A stretch of 9,373 bases of DNA from an uncultured Gemmatimonadota bacterium (GTDB taxonomy: Bacteria > Gemmatimonadota > Gemmatimonadetes > Gemmatimonadales > GWC2-71-9). The DNA lies in NCBI GenBank assembly GCA_946479825.1, contig CAMLHU010000065.1, positions 1-9,373 on the forward strand. Direction: 5' to 3'. The notes beneath the pieces are model-generated. The model saw nothing but the letters and a program-made list of their open reading frames with translations. It ran no database searches and had not been told where the DNA came from. A program made the translations under genes and the position numbers. The stretch's first letter is position 1; every line of letters begins with the position of its first letter. Shown piece by piece: positions 1-5,325 of this stretch.

Positions 1-668
1 CGGGGGCCGCCTGGTCGGTGCGCACCGATTCGAGCCTGGTGCTGGTGCAGGGGGCGCACGGAACGGCGCCTGACACCGTGGGCCGCTTCGTGTCCGGCGA
101 GGTCTTCGGCCTCCCGGTGCACGGGGCGGGGGATACGACCCGCGTCCTCGTGCCCGCCAATCGGCCCTTCGGACGGGTGACCAGCTACGCGCTGGTGGGC
201 GACACGGTCTGGGTCGGGATGCCGGCGGCGTTCGCCGCCACCGCCTACGTGCACGGGCGTCCGGTCCGGATCCTCCGGGTCGATCAGCCGGTGCAGGTGC
301 TGGGGCCGGAGGCGATCGCGGCGTTCCGTCGGGCGCGCACCGCCGCCCCGGCCGGCCCCGCCGATCCGGTGGGCTCCGCCCTCACCGCCGGACTCGACTC
401 GATCCCATTCCCCGACTACCTCCCGGCCTTCGGCCGGATGCTCGCCGACCCGGCGGGCGCGCTCTGGTTCCAGGGGGTGGGGGATTCCACCCGCACCTGG
501 CGGATCCTCGGCCGCGACGGGCGCTGGATCGGCACGGTGACGCTGCCCGAAGGGTTCACCATCGAGACCATCGAGCCGGACGCCGTGCTCGGCGTCTTCG
601 GCGACTCGACCATGCGCCGGCCGCGGGTGCGGGTCTACCGCCTGCGCCGGCCGGCCGGAGGCAACTGA
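1..668 (+). CDS. hypothetical protein, C-terminal part (beta-propeller-like), 5' truncated
   Basis: The frame is already open at the window edge (complete codons from position 3) and ends in TGA at 666-668, so the true start lies upstream. A GTG at 18 is available but has no convincing ribosome binding site and falls inside an apparently conserved stretch ([12 protein letters not shown]), so I read it as internal. The visible residues contain repeated short beta-strand-like units with DTVWVG, GALWFQ and [12 protein letters not shown], followed by [11 protein letters not shown] and a closing RVRVYRL. That pattern resembles the last blades of six-bladed beta-propeller proteins, but no catalytic motif is visible and the function is unknown. 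The 3' end overlaps the tpiA start by one base (TGATG), so the two genes are probably co-transcribed and translationally coupled. The coding call is firm; the fold assignment is inference. Confidence 0.72.
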   Translation, partial: GAAWSVRTDSSLVLVQGAHGTAPDTVGRFVSGEVFGLPVHGAGDTTRVLVPANRPFGRVTSYALVGDTVWVGMPAAFAATAYVHGRPVRILRVDQPVQVLGPEAIAAFRRARTAAPAGPADPVGSALTAGLDSIPFPDYLPAFGRMLADPAGALWFQGVGDSTRTWRILGRDGRWIGTVTLPEGFTIETIEPDAVLGVFGDSTMRRPRVRVYRLRRPAGGN

Positions 669-1423
669 TGCGCGACCTGATCCTCGCCGCGAACTGGAAG
701 ATGCAGATGACGCCCGCCGAGGCGCGGGACTTCGCGGCGGAGTTCCTGACGCTGGCGCCGCCCCGCCTCGGGCGGGCGCTCTGGTTCTTCCCGCCGGCCG
801 TCTCGCTCGAGAGCACGGTGCGCGCCTTCCTCGACCGCGCCGACGTGCGCGTGGGTGCGCAGAACGTGTACTGGGAGCCGAAGGGCGCCTTCACCGGCGA
901 GGTCTCCGTTCCGCTCGTGGCGGCCACCGGCGCGGCCGGCGCGCTGGTGGGGCACTCCGAGCGGCGCCACGTCTTCGGCGAGACCGAGGCGGACACCGCG
1001 CGGAAGGTGCGCGCGCTCCTGGCGGGCGGCCTGGTGCCGCTGCTCTGCGTCGGCGAATTGCTGGCCGACCGCGAGGCCGGGCGCACCGAGGCGGTGGTGC
1101 TCCGTCAGCTCGATGCCGCGCTCAACGGGCTCACCGCGGCGGAGCTGGGCCGCGTCATCCTCGCGTACGAGCCGGTCTGGGCCATCGGCACCGGCAAGGT
1201 GGCCACCCCGGCGGACGCCGCGACGGTGCACCGCGCGCTCCGGGCCCGGGCGACCGCGCTCGGCTTCCCGGAGCGCCCCCGGATCCTCTACGGCGGCAGC
1301 GTCAACCCGGATAACGCGCCGGGGTTGCTGGCCGAGGCGGAGATCGACGGGCTGCTGGTCGGCGGGGCGAGCCTCAAGCCCGACAGCTGGGCCAGGATCG
1401 TCGCCGCGGCCGACGCCGCCTGA
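668..1423 (+). CDS. tpiA: triose-phosphate isomerase
   Basis: This cytosolic glycolytic and gluconeogenic enzyme interconverts dihydroxyacetone phosphate and glyceraldehyde 3-phosphate. The 251 residues form a complete TIM barrel of normal bacterial length. Visible hallmarks are the N-terminal AANWKM with substrate-binding Asn9 and Lys11, the electrophilic His96 in VGHSERR, the catalytic base Glu168 in AYEPVWAIGTG (the signature and the start of mobile loop 6), and the phosphate-binding YGGSV (208-212) and GLLVGGASL (228-236). The ATG at 668 overlaps the upstream stop by one base and has a GGAGG ribosome binding site at 657-661 with a 6-nt spacer, which fixes the start. No promoter is evident before it, so transcription most likely comes from upstream. 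Identification is secure. Confidence 0.98.
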   Translation: MRDLILAANWKMQMTPAEARDFAAEFLTLAPPRLGRALWFFPPAVSLESTVRAFLDRADVRVGAQNVYWEPKGAFTGEVSVPLVAATGAAGALVGHSERRHVFGETEADTARKVRALLAGGLVPLLCVGELLADREAGRTEAVVLRQLDAALNGLTAAELGRVILAYEPVWAIGTGKVATPADAATVHRALRARATALGFPERPRILYGGSVNPDNAPGLLAEAEIDGLLVGGASLKPDSWARIVAAADAA

Positions 1424-1425
1424 CC

Positions 1426-1440
1426 CGCGGCGTTGCCGCG
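1426..1440 (+). repeat. inverted repeat after tpiA overlapping a -35 box
   Basis: CGCGGC (1426-1431), loop GTT, GCCGCG (1435-1440) form a perfect 6-bp stem just after the tpiA stop. No T-run follows, so it is not a canonical intrinsic terminator. It covers the TTGCCG proposed as the secG -35 box, so it could be a weak 3' end structure or a protein site; in DNA this GC-rich it may also be chance. Confidence 0.35.
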
Positions 1441-1461
1441 ACGGCGCCCCCCGTTTAAACT
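1433..1461 (+). promoter_or_regulatory. candidate sigma70-type promoter of secG
   Basis: TTGCCG (1433-1438) and TAAACT (1456-1461) each match four of six consensus positions and are separated by exactly 17 bp. The -10 lies in one of the few AT-rich patches of the area. A start near 1467-1468 would leave a leader of about 15 nt containing the AGGAG ribosome binding site at 1473-1477. The call rests on motif and spacing only. Confidence 0.45.
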
Positions 1462-1482
1462 TGGGGCTGCCCAGGAGATCCT

Positions 1483-1935
1483 ATGTTCACGCTGTTCGTC
1501 GTGCTGCTCATCATCGTGTCGCTGCTCATCGCCCTGTTCGTCCTGCTGCAGGACGGGTCGGGGGGCGGTCTCGCGTCGATGGGTGGCGGCCAGATGGACA
1601 TGAACGTGATCGGCGGGCGCCAGGCGGCCACCATCCTCACCAAGGGCACGTGGTGGTTGGGCGGGATCTTCCTGTTCCTCTCGCTGGTCCTCTCGGTGCT
1701 CTCCGCCAACCGGAGCCAGGCGCCGAGCGCGGTGCAGCAGCAGCTGCAGCAGGCGCCGAGCATTCCGGCGCCGTCGAGCACCGGCTCGCTCCCGATCCCC
1801 GGAGCGACGGGCGCGGCGCCGGCCACCGGGACCACCACCCCGGCCGCGACGGGGACGACCGGCAACGCGCCGGCCTCCTCGCTTCCGATCTCCAGCACGC
1901 CGGCCCCCGCGGCCCCGGCGCCCAAGAAGAACTGA
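1483..1935 (+). CDS. secG: preprotein translocase subunit SecG with long low-complexity tail
   Basis: SecG is the small accessory subunit of the SecYEG inner-membrane channel and assists SecA-driven protein export. The 150-residue product has two hydrophobic helices (about residues 2-22 and 56-74). The conserved LLQDGSGGGL segment (21-30) and a glycine-rich loop lie between them, which is the SecG signature. The ATG is preceded by AGGAG (1473-1477) with a 5-nt spacer. Typical SecG ends soon after the second helix. Here about 75 further residues rich in Pro, Ala, Ser, Thr and Gln follow, ending in PKKN; they look disordered. The gene lies 59 nt after tpiA behind its own candidate promoter and 39 nt before carA, with a terminator-like hairpin in that gap. 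Identification rests mainly on the first 75 residues and is firm. Confidence 0.93.
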   Translation: MFTLFVVLLIIVSLLIALFVLLQDGSGGGLASMGGGQMDMNVIGGRQAATILTKGTWWLGGIFLFLSLVLSVLSANRSQAPSAVQQQLQQAPSIPAPSSTGSLPIPGATGAAPATGTTTPAATGTTGNAPASSLPISSTPAPAAPAPKKN

Positions 1936-1961
1936 CTTGATCTCACTCGCGACGATCTCGG

Positions 1962-2000
1962 GCGGGGTGGCCGGATGACCGGCCGCCCCGCTTTTGTATT
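1962..2000 (+). terminator. terminator-like hairpin enclosing the carA start codon
   Basis: Bases 1962-1974 pair with 1979-1991 to give a 13-bp stem: twelve Watson-Crick pairs plus one T-G wobble (1968 with 1985). The loop is ATGA, whose first three bases are the carA start codon. The T-rich stretch TTTTGTATT (1992-2000) follows directly. A strong GC stem with an immediate T-run is the form of an intrinsic terminator. The 5' arm also holds the only ribosome-binding-like sequence of carA (GGGGTGG, 1964-1970). The element could end secG transcripts, attenuate carA, hide its initiation site, or do all three. The structure is seen directly; the function is inference. Confidence 0.65.
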
Positions 2001-3090
2001 GCTGGAGGACGGGACCTGGTTCGCCGGGACCGCCCCCGCACCGATCACCCCTGGCTTCGGCGAGGTGGTCTTCACCACCGGGCTCTCCGGCTACCAGGAG
2101 ACCTTCACCGATCCGAGCTTCCTCGGCCAGATCGTGGTGATGACCGCGCCGATGATCGGCAATTACGGCGTCAATCCCGAGGACATGGAGTCGGGAGCGC
2201 CCAAGGTCGCCGGGGTGGTCGTCCGTGAGCTGGCGCGCGTCCCGTCCAACTACCGGGCCACCCAGGCGCTCGGCCCGTGGCTCGCCGAAAGCGGGATCCC
2301 GGCCATCGAGGGCGTGGACACCCGCGCGCTCACCCGGCACCTCCGCTCCCGCGGCGCCATGCGCGGGGTCATCGCCGAAGGGACCGGCCCCACGCCCGAG
2401 ATCACCAAGGCCCTGCTGGCCAGCCCGTCGATGGAAGGGCTCGACCTGGCCTCCCGGGCGGGGACCACCAAGGTCGAACGGGTCGGGTCAGGCCCGCGAG
2501 TGGTGGCCTTCGACTTCGGGATGAAGCGCAACATCGTCCGGATGCTGGCCGATTCGGGGTGTGAGGTCGTGGTGGTCCCCGGCGCCACCTCGGCGGCCGA
2601 GGTCCGGGCGCTCGAGCCGGCCGGGCTCTTCCTGTCGAACGGTCCCGGCGACCCGGCTCCGCTCGATTACGCCATCAAGACCATCCGGGACCTGTGCGAT
2701 TCCGGGATCCCGACATTCGGTATCTGCTTGGGGCATCAGCTCTTGGGGTTGGCCTACGGGGGCCGGACGGTCAAGCTCCCGTACGGGCATCGCGGGGGCA
2801 ACCATCCCGTGCGCGAACTCTCGACGGGACGGGTACTTATCACCTCGCAGAACCACGGCTTCGCGGTGGCCGGAGAGGCCGATTCTACGGCCATTCCGGG
2901 GGCTCCGGGGCTCGAGCTGACCCACCGGAACCTCAATGACGGCACGGTGGAAGGGCTCAAGCACCGAGAGCTTCCGGTGTTCGCGGTACAGTACCATCCC
3001 GAGGCCGCTCCGGGCCCCCACGACGCCTATCCGCACTTCCGGGAGTTCCTCGATCTGCTGGGTGCCGCCCCGGCCGCCGGGGGGCGGTGA
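1975..3090 (+). CDS. carA: carbamoyl-phosphate synthase small (glutaminase) subunit
   Basis: CarA hydrolyses glutamine and channels ammonia to CarB, which makes carbamoyl phosphate for arginine and pyrimidine synthesis. The 371 residues cover the full family length. The N-terminal domain includes LLEDGTWFAG, GEVVFTTGLSGYQE and TDPSF. The C-terminal class I glutamine amidotransferase domain starts near residue 175 (VVAFDFGMKRNIVRML) and has SNGPGDPAP (221-229), nucleophile Cys251 in FGICLGHQ, QNHGFAV (292-298), and His341 and Glu343 in QYHPEA completing the triad. No in-frame ATG, GTG or TTG lies between the secG stop and 1975, and conserved sequence begins about residue 7, so ATG 1975 is the likely start despite its position in a hairpin loop. 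carB is not adjacent; an HU gene with its own promoter follows. Identification is very secure. Confidence 0.97.
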   Translation: MTGRPAFVLLEDGTWFAGTAPAPITPGFGEVVFTTGLSGYQETFTDPSFLGQIVVMTAPMIGNYGVNPEDMESGAPKVAGVVVRELARVPSNYRATQALGPWLAESGIPAIEGVDTRALTRHLRSRGAMRGVIAEGTGPTPEITKALLASPSMEGLDLASRAGTTKVERVGSGPRVVAFDFGMKRNIVRMLADSGCEVVVVPGATSAAEVRALEPAGLFLSNGPGDPAPLDYAIKTIRDLCDSGIPTFGICLGHQLLGLAYGGRTVKLPYGHRGGNHPVRELSTGRVLITSQNHGFAVAGEADSTAIPGAPGLELTHRNLNDGTVEGLKHRELPVFAVQYHPEAAPGPHDAYPHFREFLDLLGAAPAAGGR

Positions 3091-3102
3091 GGGCCCAACC
3101 CC

Positions 3103-3131
3103 TTGACAGTCAACAGGTAAGCTCGTAGAGT
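3103..3131 (+). promoter_or_regulatory. strong sigma70-type promoter of the HU gene
   Basis: A perfect consensus -35 TTGACA (3103-3108) is followed after 17 bp by TAGAGT (3126-3131), which matches the -10 consensus at four of six positions. Initiation is expected near 3138-3139, giving a leader of about 48 nt. This is the best promoter in the window and suits an abundant nucleoid protein. The -35 lies inside the palindrome TTGAC-A-GTCAA (3103-3113), which could serve as an operator. Confidence 0.75.
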
Positions 3132-3143
3132 CTCCTCCAAGCT

Positions 3144-3160
3144 TGCCCCACCTCGGGGCA
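3144..3160 (+). promoter_or_regulatory. leader hairpin of the HU mRNA
   Basis: TGCCCC (3144-3149), loop ACCTC, GGGGCA (3155-3160) form a perfect 6-bp stem with a 5-nt loop in the expected 5' leader. The CCTC in the loop is complementary to GAGG in the ribosome binding site (3177-3180), so a kissing or pseudoknot interaction that masks it is possible. The stem is seen; a regulatory role is conjecture. Confidence 0.4.
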
Positions 3161-3186
3161 CGTCCGGAACCCGGCGGAGGGGATGC

Positions 3187-3510
3187 ATGACCAAGGCTGA
3201 CCTCGTCGAACAAGTCACTGCATCCATCGCCCGGACGGCCGGTCCGATGATCTCCAAGAAGGACTGCGCTCGCGTGGTCGACGCCTTCCTGGATGCGGTC
3301 AAGGACGCGCTTAAGGCCCAGCACAACATCGAAGTCCGGGGCTTCGGCACCTTCAAGATCCGGCGCCGGAAGACCAGGATGGCCCGGAACCCCCGGACCG
3401 GCGAGCCGGTGGAAGTCGCCGCCCGGCCGGTGCCTGTCTTCAAGCCCAGCAAGGAGTTGCGGGCTCTGGTGGCCGAAGAGGACGCCGCCACCGAGCAGCC
3501 GGCCAGCTGA
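3187..3510 (+). CDS. hup: HU-family DNA-binding protein
   Basis: This is a small nucleoid-associated protein of the HU/IHF family, expected to act as a dimer that bends DNA through two beta-arms. The 107 residues begin with helical MTKADLVEQV and continue with the family signature GFGTFKIRRRKTRMARNP (52-69). Asn68-Pro69 sit at the arm tip that intercalates into DNA, followed by TGEPVEV and the closing FKPSKELRALV. A short acidic tail after about residue 95 extends past the usual 90-residue HU. The start is set by GGAGG at 3176-3180 with a 6-nt spacer; an out-of-frame ATG at 3183 meets a stop within a few codons. The gene is a monocistronic unit with its own promoter and terminator. HU and IHF subunits cannot be told apart safely from this sequence, so the symbol is generic. 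Confidence 0.95.
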   Translation: MTKADLVEQVTASIARTAGPMISKKDCARVVDAFLDAVKDALKAQHNIEVRGFGTFKIRRRKTRMARNPRTGEPVEVAARPVPVFKPSKELRALVAEEDAATEQPAS

Positions 3511-3527
3511 GCTGTCAGGGGTGTATC

Positions 3528-3559
3528 GAGGGGCCGCCGCCGGGCGGCCTCTTTATTTT
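3528..3559 (+). terminator. intrinsic terminator of the HU gene
   Basis: GGCCGCC (3532-3538), loop GCCG, GGCGGCC (3543-3549) give a perfect 7-bp GC stem. It extends outward by G-T, G-C, A-T and G-T pairs to 3528/3553. The T-rich tail TCTTTATTTT (3550-3559) follows at once. It lies 18 nt after the HU stop and ends 10 nt before the moaD start. Confidence 0.9.
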
Positions 3560-3569
3560 CCGGGAGCCT

Positions 3570-3839
3570 ATGTCCGCCACCACCGAGACCCGCGTCACCG
3601 TCACCCTCCGCCTGCTGGCGCGCTACGCCGAGGTGGTGGGTGCGGAGTCGCTGGTGGTCGAGGTGGGAGCTCCGGCAACGGTGGGCGACGTCCTCGTCGC
3701 CGCGCGGGTTCGCTGGCCCGCCCTGACCCGTCTGCCGGCCAACCCGTTGTGCGCGGTGAACTTCCGTCAGGTCCGGGCCACGACGCCGGTGGTGGACGGG
3801 GACGAAGTGGCGCTCCTGCCCCCTGTGGGGGGGGGGTAG
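3570..3839 (+). CDS. moaD: molybdopterin synthase sulfur-carrier subunit
   Basis: MoaD is a ubiquitin-fold protein whose C-terminal Gly-Gly is adenylated and turned into a thiocarboxylate, which supplies the dithiolene sulfurs of molybdopterin inside the MoaD2-MoaE2 complex. The 89 residues have the usual order: a first strand VTVTLRLLARYAEVVG, then PATVGDVL, CAVNF, VVDGDEVALLPPV and a terminal GGG. The ATG has only a short-spaced GGGAG (3562-3566, 3 nt). The three terminal glycine codons are encoded by a run of ten G (3827-3836) directly before the TAG stop, so any length change would alter the functional tail. moaE begins one base after the stop. The HU terminator lies just upstream and I see no promoter between them, so how the operon is transcribed is unclear. 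Confidence 0.93.
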   Translation: MSATTETRVTVTLRLLARYAEVVGAESLVVEVGAPATVGDVLVAARVRWPALTRLPANPLCAVNFRQVRATTPVVDGDEVALLPPVGGG

Positions 3840-3846
3840 GGTGGGG
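3827..3846 (+). other. G10 tract and G-quadruplex motif at the moaD-moaE junction
   Basis: Ten consecutive G (3827-3836) are followed by TA, GGG (3839-3841), T and GGGG (3843-3846). Four G3 runs with loops of 1, 5 and 1 nt can be drawn, which fits the canonical G-quadruplex pattern. The stretch contains the moaD stop and the moaE GTG start. CCCCC at 3819-3823 can also pair with the first five G across a TGT loop. No function is shown by the sequence alone. Confidence 0.6.
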
Positions 3847-4287
3847 CACCTGATCGATCGGCCGATCGAGCTCGCCGCACTGGTGGGTGAGGTCGCGGCG
3901 CCCGACCGCGGCGGCATCGCGACCTTCCTCGGCATCGTGCGCGACCACCACGCCGGGCGGGCGGTCGAGCGGCTCGAGTATTCGGCCTACGCTCCGCTGG
4001 CCGAGGCCGAGATCGCCGCGATCGCCGCGGAGGCGGAGGCTCGGTGGCCGGCCAAGGTCGCCGTCCGGCATCGGGTCGGTGCGCTGGCCATCGGGGACGT
4101 CGCGGTCGCGATCGCCGTCGGGTCGGGGCATCGCGACGCCGCGTTCGACGCCTGCCGCCACGTGATCGAGGAGCTCAAGCGCCGCGTGCCCATCTGGAAG
4201 AAGGAGTTCTACGCCGACGGGTCGGTCGCGTGGGTGGATCCGACCGCGCCCGGCGGGACAGTGCCGGCGGAGCGCCTCAATGGCTGA
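3841..4287 (+). CDS. moaE: molybdopterin synthase catalytic subunit
   Basis: MoaE binds cyclic pyranopterin monophosphate and, using sulfur from the MoaD thiocarboxylate, forms molybdopterin. The 148 residues match the family length and show GGIATFLGIVRDHHAGR (24-40), LEYSAY (45-50), and the active-site block GSGHRDAAFDACRHVIEELK (94-113) continuing into RVPIWKKEFYADG. His97 and Arg98, Lys113, and Lys120 or Lys121 correspond to the conserved basic residues of the family. The GTG start at 3841 follows the moaD stop by one base, with only the G-rich tract as a ribosome binding site, so coupling to moaD is likely. The last 8 nt overlap moaA. Skipping one base in the upstream G run would fuse moaD in frame to this gene. 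Confidence 0.95.
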   Translation: MGHLIDRPIELAALVGEVAAPDRGGIATFLGIVRDHHAGRAVERLEYSAYAPLAEAEIAAIAAEAEARWPAKVAVRHRVGALAIGDVAVAIAVGSGHRDAAFDACRHVIEELKRRVPIWKKEFYADGSVAWVDPTAPGGTVPAERLNG

Positions 4288-5323
4288 CGCTCCACCGCTC
4301 GCGCGTCCCTCCGACCGGCTCGGCCGCCCGCTCGGCGCGCTCCGCATCTCCGTCACCGACCGCTGCAACCTCCGCTGCCGCTACTGCATGCCGGAGGAGG
4401 ACTATGTCTGGCTGCCGCGCGAGAGCATCCTGGCGTTCGAGGAGATCGTCCGGCTGGCCGCGATCTTCGGCCGTCTGGGAGCCGACAAGGTGCGGCTGAC
4501 GGGCGGCGAGCCGCTGCTCCGCCAGGACCTGCCTGGGCTGGTCGCCCGGCTCAAGGCGGGCGCGGCGCCGCGCGACCTCGCGCTCACGACCAACGGAACG
4601 CTCCTGGCCCGCGAAGCTGCGGCGCTCCGGGCGGCGGGGCTCGACCGGGTGACGGTGAGTCTCGATACGCTGCGGCCCGACCGGGCGCTGGCGTTCTCGC
4701 GCACCACCCGGCACGGTGACATCCTCGCCGGGATCGAGGCCGCCGCGGCCCAGGGGTTCGCGGCGCTCAAGCTGAATGCCGTGGTGATCCGCGGGTTCAA
4801 CGACGACGAGCTCGGCGACCTGGTGCGCTACGGCCGGACCGTCGGGGCCGAGGTGCGCTTCATCGAGTATATGGACGTCGGCGGGGCGACCCGCTGGCGG
4901 ATGGCCGACGTCGTGCCGCGGGACGAGATCCTGGCGCGGCTCACGGCCGAGTTCGGCGCCATCGAACCGGTGGCGGGACGCGGCGCGGCCCCGGCCGACC
5001 GGTTCCGGCTCTCCGACGGGACGACCTTCGGGGTCATCGCCAGCACCACCGCGCCGTTCTGTCGTGACTGCGACCGCAGCCGCCTGACCGCCGACGGCAC
5101 CTGGCTGCTGTGCCTGTACGCCCGCGACGGCGTGGACCTGCGCGCGGCGCTGCGCGACGGCGCGACCGACTCCGAGCTCGAAGGGCTCATCCGGCGGACG
5201 TGGACCGCGCGGGCCGACCGCGGGGCGGAAGACCGTCTTCGTGCGGCCGAGCGGGGAGTGCTCGTGCCGGTGGAAGGACTCCGGCGCGACCCGCGCCGCG
5301 AAATGCATACGCGAGGAGGGTGA
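4280..5323 (+). CDS. moaA: GTP 3',8-cyclase (radical SAM, molybdenum cofactor step 1)
   Basis: MoaA uses a SAM-cleaving [4Fe-4S] cluster to convert GTP to 3',8-cyclo-GTP, which MoaC turns into cyclic pyranopterin monophosphate. The 347 residues contain the radical SAM motif Cys29-x3-Cys33-x2-Cys36 (RCNLRCRYCM), the SAM-binding TGGEP (74-78), TTNGT (103-107) and VSLDT (126-130). The second cluster motif is Cys261-x2-Cys264-x13-Cys278, which binds the GTP-side [4Fe-4S] cluster. The C-terminus is Gly-Gly, a tail important for MoaA activity. The ATG overlaps moaE by 8 nt and has GGAG at 4269-4272 with 7-nt spacing. No moaC gene is in this window. Nothing is missing or truncated; identification is secure. 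Confidence 0.97.
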   Translation: MADAPPLARPSDRLGRPLGALRISVTDRCNLRCRYCMPEEDYVWLPRESILAFEEIVRLAAIFGRLGADKVRLTGGEPLLRQDLPGLVARLKAGAAPRDLALTTNGTLLAREAAALRAAGLDRVTVSLDTLRPDRALAFSRTTRHGDILAGIEAAAAQGFAALKLNAVVIRGFNDDELGDLVRYGRTVGAEVRFIEYMDVGGATRWRMADVVPRDEILARLTAEFGAIEPVAGRGAAPADRFRLSDGTTFGVIASTTAPFCRDCDRSRLTADGTWLLCLYARDGVDLRAALRDGATDSELEGLIRRTWTARADRGAEDRLRAAERGVLVPVEGLRRDPRREMHTRGG

Positions 5324-5325
5324 AC

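Noticed and set aside
1454..1461. GTTTAAAC palindrome as an operator or cloning-site remnant
   Set aside because: It is an 8-bp palindrome in an AT-rich promoter spot and is explained by the candidate -10 region; no vector sequence surrounds it.
1288..2340. A 350-codon minus-strand frame across secG and the start of carA
   Set aside because: It crosses two well-supported genes and a non-coding gap and has a low-complexity Arg/Gly-rich composition with no recognisable fold.
3183..3200. ATG at 3183 as an alternative HU start or small upstream ORF
   Set aside because: It is out of frame and stops after five codons, with a ribosome binding site spacing worse than that of ATG 3187.
4277..5308. 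A 343-codon open frame on the minus strand opposite moaA
   Set aside because: It mirrors moaA almost end to end and has the Arg/Gly/Pro-rich composition of a shadow frame.
5110..5325. Extension of the hydrolase frame upstream into moaA
   Set aside because: The added residues are Arg/Ala-rich, overlap moaA in another frame, and are not needed by the family; a strong ribosome binding site marks GTG 5326.
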